DNA of 58,785 nt from Bacteroidota bacterium (lineage in GTDB: Bacteria > Bacteroidota > Bacteroidia > Bacteroidales > VadinHA17): NCBI GenBank assembly GCA_003250475.1, contig QKGI01000131.1, positions 1 to 58,785 of the forward strand, written 5' to 3'. Below are positions 17,908-26,735 of the stretch, piece by piece. The translations under genes and the position numbers were made by a program. Positions within the stretch are counted from its first letter, which is position 1. Every line of letters begins with the position of its first letter. Under the pieces are notes generated by a model that was not told the origin of the DNA, did not search any database, and saw nothing but the letters and a program-made list of their open reading frames with translations.

Positions 17908-19242
17908 ATGAATTCATTAATGAGATTCAGCCAGAAAGTAAGGCAGCAAGCCGGAAGACAGGGCAAGGCTGTTGCTGAGCGGTTCAGGCGGTCTGTTCCT
18001 TTCTGGATCCGGCAGAGACGCATCATCTATCTTCTGTACAAAGGGATAAAGAGGGATAATATCTACATTAAGGCCTCCGCTCTTACCTTCTATTCAATGC
18101 TCTCGGTCATTCCTATAGTTGCACTTGCCTTTGGTATTGCGAAGGGATTCGGGCTGCATGATGAGCTCAGGGCGCAGATTATTATGCAGTTTCATAACCA
18201 GGAACAGGTCATGAACTGGATACTTGATTTTGCCAACAAGACCCTTGAACAGACAAGTGGCGGCTGGCTGGCAGGTATCGGGGTGGCTTTTCTTTTTTCT
18301 TCAGTAGGACAGCTTCTCAGATATGTGGAGAACACATTCAACTCCATATGGAGGGTGGATGAAACGAGGGTGTGGTACCGCCAGATCACAGACTATCTGG
18401 CTGTGATAATCATGGTTCCTTCACTCTTCATTGCCTCCAGCAGCGCAACGGTACTCGCCACAACAAGGCTTAATGATATTCTCAGCCAGTCTGACATGCT
18501 TGAATGGCTCAAGCCGGTGATCTCAGTTCTGGTCCAGCTTATTCCATTCATACTCCTCTGTACACTCTCCACCGTTGCCTTTCTGGCAATGCCAAACACC
18601 AGGGTAAAAATCCGCTCGGCACTGATAGCCGGGTTGCTGACAGGTATTGCCATGCAGGTGCTGCAGATTATTTATGTTGAATCCCAGATGGGAATAACAA
18701 GGCTGGGTACCCTGTACGGCAGCTTTGCTGCAATACCTCTGCTCATGGTATGGATACAGATGAGCTGGGTGGTGGTTCTCATGGGGGCACAGCTCTCATA
18801 CTACCTGCAGAATATAACACGTTTTGAGTTTGAATTTGAAGTCCAGGTCGTCTCTCCGAAGCAGAAGAAGAGATTGTCACTGCTGGTAATGCATTCGCTT
18901 ATCACTGACTTTGTCAAAGGTAAGAAACCCCGGGCACCCGAGGATATCTCACAGGAGCTTAGCCTGCCGGTGAGGACGGTTCATGACTGCCTGGATATGC
19001 TTCATGAAGCCTCAATGGTAACCGAGGTATGGAGCGACGATGAGGAGAAATACCTGTATCAGCCTGCAACGGACATCAACAGGATGACATTGTCATTTGT
19101 CCTCGACAGGATCGACTCTTCGGGATCACTACACAAAGTGGTGATCAACAATGCCGATTACAGAAAGATAGATACGGCCCTGACAAAGTTTGAGAATATG
19201 GTTGCTTCTTCCGAGGTAAATGTCCTTCTGAGGGATATTTAA
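17908..19242 (+). CDS. YihY/BrkB-family inner-membrane protein with C-terminal winged-helix domain
   Basis: 444 aa. Residues about 40-305 carry the six-helix YihY/BrkB domain: DNIYIKASALTFYSMLSVIP, LFSSVGQLLRYVENTFNSIW, TLYGSFAAIPLLMVWIQMSW. Once called ribonuclease BN, but that activity belongs to a different gene; the true function is unknown. Residues about 310-400 (DFVKGKKPRAPEDISQELSL, LDMLHEASMVTEVW) look like a cytoplasmic winged-helix domain often fused in this family, suggesting ligand sensing or regulation. Converges with the bioG-like gene, ends 4 nt apart. Confidence 0.85.
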   Translation: MNSLMRFSQKVRQQAGRQGKAVAERFRRSVPFWIRQRRIIYLLYKGIKRDNIYIKASALTFYSMLSVIPIVALAFGIAKGFGLHDELRAQIIMQFHNQEQVMNWILDFANKTLEQTSGGWLAGIGVAFLFSSVGQLLRYVENTFNSIWRVDETRVWYRQITDYLAVIIMVPSLFIASSSATVLATTRLNDILSQSDMLEWLKPVISVLVQLIPFILLCTLSTVAFLAMPNTRVKIRSALIAGLLTGIAMQVLQIIYVESQMGITRLGTLYGSFAAIPLLMVWIQMSWVVVLMGAQLSYYLQNITRFEFEFEVQVVSPKQKKRLSLLVMHSLITDFVKGKKPRAPEDISQELSLPVRTVHDCLDMLHEASMVTEVWSDDEEKYLYQPATDINRMTLSFVLDRIDSSGSLHKVVINNADYRKIDTALTKFENMVASSEVNVLLRDI

Positions 19243-19246
19243 ACCA

Positions 19247-19948
19247 TTACCTGTTCCTGAAGGGTGACAGGCGGAATCGTCTCACATACCTGATTAATTC
19301 ATCAAGCGACTTCCAGTTGTCAAAGAGGTAGTGAGGGGCGTTCACTATTATCTGCCGTGTTTCGGGATGCATAGACCAGTAGCTTATGAGGTTCGATGCC
19401 CTGAATATGCGGTCTTCCGAGCCAATAAGGGAATAATCCCAGGAGAACCCTGTCTGCACAGGCTCCATCATCCGGTTGTACAGCCACCTGAGCTCATCCT
19501 GAAGGGATTTCTCTGTCCTGGTGGGTATGTACTCCCTGTTCATCTCAAAACGGCTTCTTGTCCCGAACATTCTCAGATAGAACTTACCCATACTATAGTT
19601 TGAGATGTTATCGAGTGTTGCTTCGAAGATCTTGAGAGGAATGCCGTATTTGTCGTCCGCTGCCACAGGAGTGCCGTTAATGGCGATGGTAAGATCCGGC
19701 TTTATACCCATCTTACGGCTATAATACTCGGCAGCCCAGACCCCCAGTGACCACCCGATCACCGTAACCCTTCTGTAGGTTTTCATCTCAGGAAGGATAA
19801 GCGGTTCATCTGCCGAATAGTTGTAAAAGAGGATGAAATCGGAATCGTCAGAGCAGAGATTGGAAAAGGCCTTTTCATCTATTCCCCAGGTACCGAAGAG
19901 AATGAGGAGATCCCTGTTATTCTCAAATCTTCGGAGGAAAGTTTTCAT
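19247..19948 (-). CDS. bioG: BioG-like pimeloyl-ACP methyl ester esterase (DUF452)
   Basis: 233-aa alpha/beta hydrolase. Nucleophile elbow VIGWSLGVWAAEYYS (Gly-Trp-Ser-Leu-Gly), N-terminal LILFGTWGIDEKAF, and PHYLFDNW near the end supplying the likely catalytic His. BioG cleaves the methyl ester of pimeloyl-ACP to end chain synthesis in biotin formation. Here no bioC, bioF, bioA or bioD is adjacent, so the assignment rests on the protein alone. Its ATG lies just after the T-rich end of a structured RNA transcribed in the same direction. Confidence 0.72.
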   Translation of the reverse strand: MKTFLRRFENNRDLLILFGTWGIDEKAFSNLCSDDSDFILFYNYSADEPLILPEMKTYRRVTVIGWSLGVWAAEYYSRKMGIKPDLTIAINGTPVAADDKYGIPLKIFEATLDNISNYSMGKFYLRMFGTRSRFEMNREYIPTRTEKSLQDELRWLYNRMMEPVQTGFSWDYSLIGSEDRIFRASNLISYWSMHPETRQIIVNAPHYLFDNWKSLDELIRYVRRFRLSPFRNR

Positions 19949-19957
19949 CGGCAGATA

Positions 19958-20157
19958 TAAAAGGAAAAAGAGGAGAGGGTCACCGTGGTACTTTAAGGAA
20001 CGGGCTTATGAGATAATCCCGGAATCTACTGTCTGATAAAAGGAAGTAACCTATGGTAGTCAGCCTATAGGTCCATGTGAAAGTCAATGTCTGCAATACA
20101 ATCCTATTGATTCCCACTGGTAACCCTTACTCTCCTCTTTTATTTCGTCATTAGCTT
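19958..20157 (-). ncRNA. Putative ~200-nt structured RNA, 6S-like architecture
   Basis: On the minus strand a strong promoter is followed by a segment whose two ends pair: AAAAGAGGAGAG (complement of 20130-20141) with CTCTCCTCTTTT (complement of 19966-19977), extended by GGTTACC/GGTGACC and CCA/TGG pairs to over 20 bp in all. Inside are a hairpin CGGG-TTAT / ATAA-CCCG, a hairpin ACCTAT/ATAGGT, and a GGAATC/GATTCC pairing. The closing stem runs into TTTTTCCTTTT, a plausible end. A long closing stem, internal hairpin on the 3' side and ~200-nt size resemble 6S RNA (SsrS). Alternative: a structured leader of bioG. Confidence 0.5.
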
Positions 20158-20161
20158 TGGA

Positions 20162-20193
20162 CAAAAATAGTAAATTATATTTCATAATGCAAA
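20162..20193 (-). promoter_or_regulatory. Strong promoter for the structured RNA
   Basis: Read on the minus strand: TTTG (complement of 20190-20193), a 20-nt spacer, then TATTTTTG (complement of 20162-20169). Both elements and spacing fit the Bacteroidota consensus TTTG-N20-TAnnTTTG. Predicted start about 4-8 nt downstream, near 20157. Confidence 0.75.
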
Positions 20194-20308
20194 TATTTAA
20201 GTAAATAATAAACCGCTGAATTGGTGCGCGGGTTGTTAATATCATATGTATTGCTTAATTTTAAACTGAATATTGGATCATTCTTTATCCTCACACCAAA
20301 TCTTCCGT

Positions 20309-21157
20309 ATGATACCTGAAATTATCAGCATCAGGCATGATGAAGGCTCCGGGTTCAGAACCGAATGGGTCGATAATGAAAGCAGTTTCCTTCACCTGCA
20401 TCCCGAGTATGAGATAGTCCTGAACATCACCGGTAACGGCACCCGTGTCGCCGGAGATTCCGTTGAGATTTTCGACCGTTATGACCTCGTGGTATTCGGT
20501 CCTGACCTGAAGCATTTCTGGAATTTCTACAGGAAGGATGAAAATGACACAGGCCGGCACGCTATCATGGTGCATTTCAGGCGTGAATCTCTCGGGGATC
20601 AGTTGCTCTCACAGTTTGAGACTACAGAGCTTCGCAGGCTGCTCGATGATTCGGCCAGGGGCATAGCTTTTACTGCCGAAACAGGGATGGCGGCTGAAGG
20701 GCCTATGAGGAGGATGCTTACGGAAACGGGGATGAAAAAGATGGTAAGCCTCTTCACCCTCCTTGAGATACTCTGTTCTGCCGGAAAGTTCAAATTACTG
20801 TCAGGAGAGAGCTCGGCCGGCAGCCGTGATATGCTTGACAGCCGCCTTACAGAGGTATGTACCTTTGTCAGGGAGAATTTCTTCAGGCCGATACCGGTGA
20901 AAGAGGTTGCTGCTGTGGCGAAGATGAGCCCCCACTCCTTCAGCCGGTTCTTCTCGCGAAGCACCGGCAGCGGTTTTGTAGATTACGTAAACCAGGTACG
21001 ATCCAACAAAGCATGTTACCTCCTCCGTGAAACGGACCATCAGATAAATGAGATAGTCTTTGAATGTGGTTTTGCAACAGTATCCAACTTTAACAAACAG
21101 TTTCGCAAACATACAGGAATGTCCGCACGGGACTACAGGGCACAATACAGAAGCTGA
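20309..21157 (+). CDS. AraC-family transcriptional regulator
   Basis: 282 aa from ATG 20309; a TTG 12 codons upstream is possible but less likely. N-terminal cupin-type sensing domain (FLHLHPEYEIVLNITGNGTR, then DRYDLVVFGPDLKHFW). C-terminal double helix-turn-helix at about residues 180-280: IPVKEVAAVAKMSPHSFSRF and DHQINEIVFECGFATVSNFN, closing with FRKHTGMSARDYR. It stands 111 nt before two hydratase genes on the same strand and is the obvious candidate to control them. The inducer is unknown. Confidence 0.9.
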   Translation: MIPEIISIRHDEGSGFRTEWVDNESSFLHLHPEYEIVLNITGNGTRVAGDSVEIFDRYDLVVFGPDLKHFWNFYRKDENDTGRHAIMVHFRRESLGDQLLSQFETTELRRLLDDSARGIAFTAETGMAAEGPMRRMLTETGMKKMVSLFTLLEILCSAGKFKLLSGESSAGSRDMLDSRLTEVCTFVRENFFRPIPVKEVAAVAKMSPHSFSRFFSRSTGSGFVDYVNQVRSNKACYLLRETDHQINEIVFECGFATVSNFNKQFRKHTGMSARDYRAQYRS

Positions 21158-21229
21158 CTGTTTCTTCTGCCTGGTTTAATCCACCGTTAACGAATGATAT
21201 TTTTCATGCCGCGTATTGATCCGGTTTAC

Positions 21230-21237
21230 TAAATTTG
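21230..21237 (+). promoter_or_regulatory. Promoter -7 element before the first aconitase-family gene
   Basis: TAAATTTG matches TAnnTTTG, 31 nt before the ATG at 21269, so the hydratase genes probably have their own promoter downstream of the AraC gene. Confidence 0.5.
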
Positions 21238-21268
21238 CCTCTGAACGAACTCTTAAAAGATCTCGACT

Positions 21269-23089
21269 ATGGGAATGACTTTAACCGAAAAAATCATTGC
21301 GGCTCACTCAAAATACGATACAGTTAAACCGGGTGATATTGTTGATATTACTATTGATGCACGTGCTGCCAGGGATTTCGGCGGTGCCAATGTGGTCAAG
21401 AACCTTAATGACTTCGGCCTGACGGTAGACGATCCGGAGAAGACATTATTCACATTCGACTGCAATCCTACCGGCTCCGACCAGAAGTATGCCGTCAACC
21501 AGCATGCCTGCAGGCAGTATGCCCGCTCCAACGGAATAAAGGTTTATGACATCAATGCCGGCATAGGTACCCACCTTCTCATGGAAGAGGGATATGTATG
21601 GCCGGGCGCAACAGCAGTGTCTACCGACTCTCATGCAAATATTCTGGGGGCTGTAGGGGCATTCGGCCAGGGAATGGGGGATATGGACATCGCCGCAGCT
21701 TGGAACAGTGGCCGGGTATGGTTTAAGGTCCCCGCTTCTGTAAAATTGAATCTTACAGGTACAATGGCCCCGGAAGTAACGGCTAAGGACGTGATCCTTA
21801 ACCTCCTCCGTATTTATGGCGCAAACACGCTTCTGGGTTATAGTATAGAGCTCTGCGGTGAGGCCGTCGACCGGATGACCCTCGATGAACGCATAACAAT
21901 CGCCTCCATGGCAACCGAGATGGGTGCTATAATCATTCTCTTTCCGCCCAACGAAGAGGTAATAGAGTACTGCCGTGCAAGAGCCAGATCTGCATTTGAG
22001 CCTGTTTATGCTGACAGAGATGCTGAATATGCCATCACTGCTGATGTCGACACCGGTACTTTCATTCCAATGGTCTCCCGTCCCGGTGAACCTCATGACA
22101 CCGTGGGTGTTAGCGATTTGCCTGTCACCAGGATAGATTCAGCCTTTATCGGCAGCTGCACGAACGGACGTATTGAGGACATGAGAACAACGGCCGATAT
22201 ACTGCGGGGCAGGAGGGTGGCTCCCGGCGTGGTGCTGAAGATTGTCCCTTCCACTGATGCGATATGGAAACAGTGTCTCGAGGAAGGACTTATCGATGTC
22301 TTTAAACAGGCAGGGGCCCTTGTCTCAAACGCAGGCTGTGCAGGTTGTGCTGCCGGGCAGGTAGGACAAAACGGCAAGGGAGAGATCACGGTGAGCACCG
22401 GTAACCGTAACTTCCCGGGGAAACAGGGCCAGGGAAGCGTTTACCTCGCGTCGCCGGCCGTCGTAGCATCATCGGCACTTGCCGGCTATATAACAACACC
22501 CGGGAACATACCCGAGACACCGCCGGAATTCAGCTTCACAGCAGCCCGGCCTGTTGCACCACAACATGTGACAACGGTGAAAAAGACAGACAGGCCCGTT
22601 GTCATTAAGGGCAGGGTATGGGTAATCAGACGTGATAACATCGATACGGACATGATCTTCCATAACCGTTACCTGGCAATAACAGACATACGCGAAATGG
22701 GCCAGTATACATTCGACAACCTTGAAGGATACAAGGATTTTGCACAAAAGGCGCAGCCGGGTGATATCATCGTAGCAGGAAAAAACTTCGGCAGCGGAAG
22801 CTCACGCCAGCAGGCCGTCGATTGTTTTGTTTCGCTCGGTATCCAGGCAGTGGTGGCGATGTCATTCGGGGCGATTTATGAGCGAAACGCCATCAATGCT
22901 GCCTTCCCCGTGCTTACATACAGCTCCTTCGAAGAGATTGACCTGAAGGATCAGGATGTGATAACCATCAACCTGGTAACAGGGGAGGTAACTAATGACA
23001 GGAACGGGCTCGGGACTAAAATCAACCCGTTCTATGACGCACAGTATGAGGTATATATGAGGGGTGGATTGCTGGGTAAAATTGAATGA
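21269..23089 (+). CDS. Aconitase-family hydratase/isomerase, large and small subunits fused (paralogue 1)
   Basis: 606 aa. Residues about 1-415 are the LeuC/HacA-type iron-sulfur part, with [4Fe-4S] ligands Cys297 (GSCTNGR), Cys357 and Cys360 (GCAGCAAG). Residues about 450-600 are the LeuD-type swivel domain: VIRRDNIDTDMIFHNRYLAI, GKNFGSGSSRQQAVD, YERNAINAAFPVL. SHANILGAVGAFGQGMGD and SGRVWFKVP place it nearer the archaeal-type homoaconitase/isopropylmalate dehydratase group than classic LeuC. Substrate could be isopropylmalate, homocitrate, a methylated malate or citrate; not resolvable here. No leuA or leuB is adjacent, which argues against a simple leucine role. Confidence 0.82.
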   Translation: MGMTLTEKIIAAHSKYDTVKPGDIVDITIDARAARDFGGANVVKNLNDFGLTVDDPEKTLFTFDCNPTGSDQKYAVNQHACRQYARSNGIKVYDINAGIGTHLLMEEGYVWPGATAVSTDSHANILGAVGAFGQGMGDMDIAAAWNSGRVWFKVPASVKLNLTGTMAPEVTAKDVILNLLRIYGANTLLGYSIELCGEAVDRMTLDERITIASMATEMGAIIILFPPNEEVIEYCRARARSAFEPVYADRDAEYAITADVDTGTFIPMVSRPGEPHDTVGVSDLPVTRIDSAFIGSCTNGRIEDMRTTADILRGRRVAPGVVLKIVPSTDAIWKQCLEEGLIDVFKQAGALVSNAGCAGCAAGQVGQNGKGEITVSTGNRNFPGKQGQGSVYLASPAVVASSALAGYITTPGNIPETPPEFSFTAARPVAPQHVTTVKKTDRPVVIKGRVWVIRRDNIDTDMIFHNRYLAITDIREMGQYTFDNLEGYKDFAQKAQPGDIIVAGKNFGSGSSRQQAVDCFVSLGIQAVVAMSFGAIYERNAINAAFPVLTYSSFEEIDLKDQDVITINLVTGEVTNDRNGLGTKINPFYDAQYEVYMRGGLLGKIE

Positions 23090-23137
23090 AGCAATCATTC
23101 CCGCTAAGACACTTATCTTAAAGGAGACAAAACCCGC

Positions 23138-23245
23138 ATGCTGGTAACAGAATTACTGGCCGAAAGGGGAGATGCCCATGATGAGTGTCGTCACTCACAA
23201 AGCGAAAAGATATCATACTTTACTAACCAACTCCTTTTATCATGA
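23138..23245 (+). CDS. Possible 35-codon small ORF coupled to the second hydratase gene
   Basis: ATG 23138 is preceded by a strong AAAGGAG (about 23120-23126) and opens 35 codons (MLVTELLAERGDAHDE, ending NQLLLS). Its TGA at 23243-23245 overlaps the next gene's ATG at 23242 in the ATGA arrangement usual for coupled genes. The peptide is hydrophilic with no signal or membrane segment and I do not recognise it. It could be a leader peptide that sets translation of the second hydratase, or chance. Confidence 0.35.
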   Translation: MLVTELLAERGDAHDECRHSQSEKISYFTNQLLLS

Positions 23246-25017
23246 AACCAAAGACATTTGTTGAAAAGATACTGGGTGCTCCTGAGGGGGCTGTTGTATT
23301 CAGAAAACCTGATCTTATCCTCACCCATGACAATACCTCGAGCATATACCAGACCTTCCGGAAAATGGGTGGAGAGAAGGTGTCCGACCCCGGGCAGATG
23401 CTCGTCGTGCTGGATCATAATGCACCTCCTGCTGACGCCAAGCTGGCGACCCAGTATCAGGACATAAGGAATATTGTGTCGGACCAGGGTATCAAGAAAT
23501 TCTATGATTCCGGAATGGGGATCTGCCACCAGATGATGTCTAACCATGCCCGTCCGGGGATGATTATTGTCGGATCCGACAGCCATACATGCACTGCCGG
23601 GGCATTTAATGCCCTGGCAGCAGGTATTGACCGGACCGAGGCAGCAGGGATATGGAAGCGTGGTGAAACGTGGTTTCTTGTTCCTCCCTCAATGCGTATC
23701 GACCTCACCGGAAAGCTGCGGCCGGGTGTCAGTGCCAAGGATCTATCGTTATGGATTATAGGGATGCTGGGTTCTGACGGCGCCAATTACATGTCTATTG
23801 AGTTCCACGGTGAAGGCGTGGCTACGCTGGGCATAAGCGAGAGGATGACCGTTGCCAACCTGGCTTCCGAGATGGGAGCCAAGAATGCAGTCTTCCCGGC
23901 GGATGAAGTACTGCACAAATATATTGATTCGGAGACCGAAGGGGTATGGGCCGATGAAGGTGCGGAGTACCGCTGCCGTATCTCCATAGACCTTGCGAAA
24001 ATCTTTCCGCTGGTTGCAGCCCCTCATCATGTAGATAACATTAAATCCGTGGCCTCGGTAAGTGGAACGGTTGTCCATGAGGGTCTCATCGGCACCTGTA
24101 CCAACGGCAGGATAGAAGATCTGCGGATAGCTGCTGCCATCCTTAAGGGAGCACAGGTGAAACCTGGATTTCAGCTTCACATCATACCCGCATCAAAGAA
24201 TATATATATCCAGGCCATAAGAGAGGGTCTTATCACTGACATGATTGAAGCCGGCGCCAATATCCTGAGCCCCAGTTGCGGGCCATGCCTTGGCACCGGG
24301 CAGGGTATCCCTGCCAGCGGTCATACGGTGATCTCTACCGCCAACCGTAATTTCCTGGGGAGGATGGGTAACAAGGAAGCCTCCATTTACCTTGCCTCAC
24401 CTGCTACGGTAGCTGCCTCAGCCATCACCGGAGTCATAACTGATCCGAGAGCGGTAAAGGGAGACGAGGTTTTCCCGTTCACCCCGGCCCAGAGCAAAAC
24501 AAACGCGATAGCCGAGGGAGAAAACAGGAGAGAAGGTGTCGTCTGGAACTATGCCGATGTCGACAATCTGAACACTGACCAGATGTTTGCAGGGAAGCAT
24601 ACCTACAGCGTCATGAGTTCTGATGCCGCAGCAATACTACCACTGCTCTTCGGTGACTTTGACCCGTCATTTGCGAAGAATGCACAGGCAGGAGATATAA
24701 TCATTGCAGGAGATAATTTCGGATGTGGCAGCTCACGTGAACATCCGTCAGTCGGGCTGGCTCATATGGGCATTAAAGCAGTTGTCATCAAGTCTGTCAA
24801 CCGGATTTTCTATCGTTCCTCGATAAACCAGGGCCTGCCGCTTATTGTCCACAGGGAGGCTGTAGAGGCTTACAGGCCAGGCGACAGGGTTGAGATCGAT
24901 TTCGACAGGGGCTCTCTTCTTGTTGGTGATAAGAACTTTTCTTTCGAGCCACTGCCCCGGGAGCTGAAACAGATCATTGAGAAAAAAGGACTGGTTAACT
25001 GGATAAAGACAGCATGA
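23242..25017 (+). CDS. Aconitase-family hydratase/isomerase, large and small subunits fused (paralogue 2)
   Basis: 591 aa, same two-part build as the preceding paralogue but clearly diverged. Cluster ligands Cys286 (GTCTNGR), Cys346 and Cys349 (SCGPCLGTG), at identical spacing to paralogue 1. Other marks: SDSHTCTAGAFNALAAGIDR, TANRNFLGRMG; swivel domain VDNLNTDQMFAGKHTYSVM, GDNFGCGSSREHPSVGLAHM, FYRSSINQGLPLI. The substrate-selecting loop (MFAGKHTYS) differs from paralogue 1 (FHNRYLAIT), so the two probably act on different acids. Substrate unknown. Confidence 0.82.
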   Translation: MKPKTFVEKILGAPEGAVVFRKPDLILTHDNTSSIYQTFRKMGGEKVSDPGQMLVVLDHNAPPADAKLATQYQDIRNIVSDQGIKKFYDSGMGICHQMMSNHARPGMIIVGSDSHTCTAGAFNALAAGIDRTEAAGIWKRGETWFLVPPSMRIDLTGKLRPGVSAKDLSLWIIGMLGSDGANYMSIEFHGEGVATLGISERMTVANLASEMGAKNAVFPADEVLHKYIDSETEGVWADEGAEYRCRISIDLAKIFPLVAAPHHVDNIKSVASVSGTVVHEGLIGTCTNGRIEDLRIAAAILKGAQVKPGFQLHIIPASKNIYIQAIREGLITDMIEAGANILSPSCGPCLGTGQGIPASGHTVISTANRNFLGRMGNKEASIYLASPATVAASAITGVITDPRAVKGDEVFPFTPAQSKTNAIAEGENRREGVVWNYADVDNLNTDQMFAGKHTYSVMSSDAAAILPLLFGDFDPSFAKNAQAGDIIIAGDNFGCGSSREHPSVGLAHMGIKAVVIKSVNRIFYRSSINQGLPLIVHREAVEAYRPGDRVEIDFDRGSLLVGDKNFSFEPLPRELKQIIEKKGLVNWIKTA

Positions 25018-25042
25018 CGGTCCCGGTCCTCCCGGTATCCTG

Positions 25043-25072
25043 TTGTCAATAGGAAAAAACTGATTATATTTG
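25043..25072 (+). promoter_or_regulatory. Promoter of tRNA-Arg
   Basis: TTG (25043-25045), a 19-nt spacer and TATATTTG (25065-25072) fit the Bacteroidota promoter consensus, about 24 nt before the mature tRNA 5' end. Confidence 0.65.
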
Positions 25073-25095
25073 CGGCGGTTTTTAAGCCGCATCAG

Positions 25096-25169
25096 GGTTC
25101 CGTAGCTCAGTTGGATAGAGCAACAGCCTTCTAAGCTGTGGGTCGAGCGTTCGAGTCGCTCCGGAATCA
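25096..25169 (+). tRNA. tRNA-Arg (anticodon TCT)
   Basis: 74-nt cloverleaf: acceptor GGTTCCG/CGGAATC with one G-T pair, D arm GCTC-AGTTGGATA-GAGC, anticodon stem ACAGC/GCTGT with loop CTTCTAA (anticodon TCT), T arm GAGCG-TTCGAGT-CGCTC, discriminator A. CCA is not encoded. Confidence 0.95.
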
Positions 25170-25215
25170 CAAAAACCGGTAGTCTGATGATCCGGTACCA
25201 CACCACAATGGTGGC

Positions 25216-26661
25216 ATGAGTAGTATCAATATTAAATCAGTCCTGAAGATTATCGGACTAATCCTGTTAATCTCCTCTGCAACATTCCTCCTTTGTATAC
25301 CTGTAGCACTGATATATTCTGAACCTGTAAGGCCCTTTCTACTATCCAATATTACGGCACTTATACCAGGTGCCCTTCTCTATTTTCTTATCAGAAGTTC
25401 CCTGCATGACAAGGTTACAACCAGGGAAGGTTATCTGAGTGTCACCCTTGGCTGGATGGTGCTGGTGCTGTCGGGCGCTTTGCCATACCTCTACAGTCAT
25501 GAACTGAGAGGGATCATAAATGCACTTTTTGAGAGTGTATCGGGTTATACGACAACAGGCGCATCCATACTTACCAATATTGAAGCCACATCCCGCTCCG
25601 TACTCTTCTGGCGCAGTCTCACCCACTGGATAGGAGGGCTGGGCATTATTCTTCTTGTAATAGTAATACTGCCTTCGCTGAAGGTGGGCGGTTATAACCT
25701 CTTCGTAATGGAATCGTCACTCAAGGAGAAGATACTGCCGCGAACCAAATCGATGGCAAGGGTGGTGCTTATGATATACCTCGGGCTGACAATCATTGAA
25801 ACAAGCCTGCTCACTGCCGGCGGAATGAACCTGTTCGACAGTATCTGCCATTCGTTCGGGACTATTGCTACAGGAGGTTTTTCAACACAGAATACCAGTA
25901 TTTCCGGTTACTCTCCATACATTCAATATGTTATTGCTATCTTCATGTTCCTGGCAGCAACCAGTTATGTCATATTCTACCATGTCGTCAAGAGAAACTT
26001 CACCAGGATCAGATCCAATGAGGAGTTCTGGTTCTACATTTTCTTCACGACAGCGGCAGTAGCGACAGCTACCCTTATGCTCTATTTCGGGACGGAGAGG
26101 TCGTTTGAGCTCGCCTTCAGGCATTCTTTCTTCCAGGTCATATCAACAATAACGACAACGGGATATGCTACTACCGATTACACGTTGTGGCCACCGGCTG
26201 CCCTTGTACTGATATTCCTCCTGATTTTTATAGGTGGCTCTACGGGATCGACTACCGGGGGTGTGAAAATGGCCCGGCACCTGATCTCCCTGAAGAACCT
26301 GCGGAATGTTGTGGTAAAACTACAGCATCCTAACGCCATTACACCTGTTAAGCTTAACGGCCATGTGGTGCCGGAACATATTAACAGCCTGATGACTGTT
26401 TTCATCCAGTTATACCTGCTGATTTTCGTGGCCGGGACGCTGGTAATTGTTATTTCCGGAATACCCGCAGATGAAGCAGCCGGTTCTGCCGCATCATCGC
26501 TGGCGTGCGTTGGCCCCGGCCTCGGAGCATCAGGTAATTTTGGAAACTTTGCTCACTTCAACGACCTGGCAAAAATGACAATGGTACTTCTGATGATTAT
26601 CGGACGTCTGGAAATCTTTACAATCCTGGCACTATTTACCAGGGCATTCTGGAAGAAGTAA
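25216..26661 (+). CDS. trkH: TrkH/KtrB-family potassium uptake protein
   Basis: 481-aa K+ channel-like transporter subunit with repeated membrane-pore-membrane units. Pore signatures: ESVSGYTTTGASIL, SLTHWIGGLGIILL, CHSFGTIATGGFST, ISTITTTGYATTDY, FIGGSTGSTTGGVK, CVGPGLGASGNFG. Normally gated by a cytosolic TrkA/KtrA ring; no such gene is in this window, so the partner must be elsewhere. Starts 46 nt after the tRNA gene. Confidence 0.92.
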   Translation: MSSINIKSVLKIIGLILLISSATFLLCIPVALIYSEPVRPFLLSNITALIPGALLYFLIRSSLHDKVTTREGYLSVTLGWMVLVLSGALPYLYSHELRGIINALFESVSGYTTTGASILTNIEATSRSVLFWRSLTHWIGGLGIILLVIVILPSLKVGGYNLFVMESSLKEKILPRTKSMARVVLMIYLGLTIIETSLLTAGGMNLFDSICHSFGTIATGGFSTQNTSISGYSPYIQYVIAIFMFLAATSYVIFYHVVKRNFTRIRSNEEFWFYIFFTTAAVATATLMLYFGTERSFELAFRHSFFQVISTITTTGYATTDYTLWPPAALVLIFLLIFIGGSTGSTTGGVKMARHLISLKNLRNVVVKLQHPNAITPVKLNGHVVPEHINSLMTVFIQLYLLIFVAGTLVIVISGIPADEAAGSAASSLACVGPGLGASGNFGNFAHFNDLAKMTMVLLMIIGRLEIFTILALFTRAFWKK

Positions 26662-26735
26662 GCCGTTTTCAGATGCTTAGAACTAAAATTATCTAAAAAC
26701 CCGAAAAAAAAGCGACAATATTTCAAAAACTACTT

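Noticed and set aside
19966-20141. Inverted repeat pair as the ends of a small transposable element
   Set aside because: No target-site duplication is seen and the arms extend into internal secondary structure with a proper promoter, so an RNA gene fits better.
21446-22096. 216-codon antisense open frame inside the first hydratase
   Set aside because: Mirror of a conserved enzyme; Cys/His-rich random-looking translation without motif.
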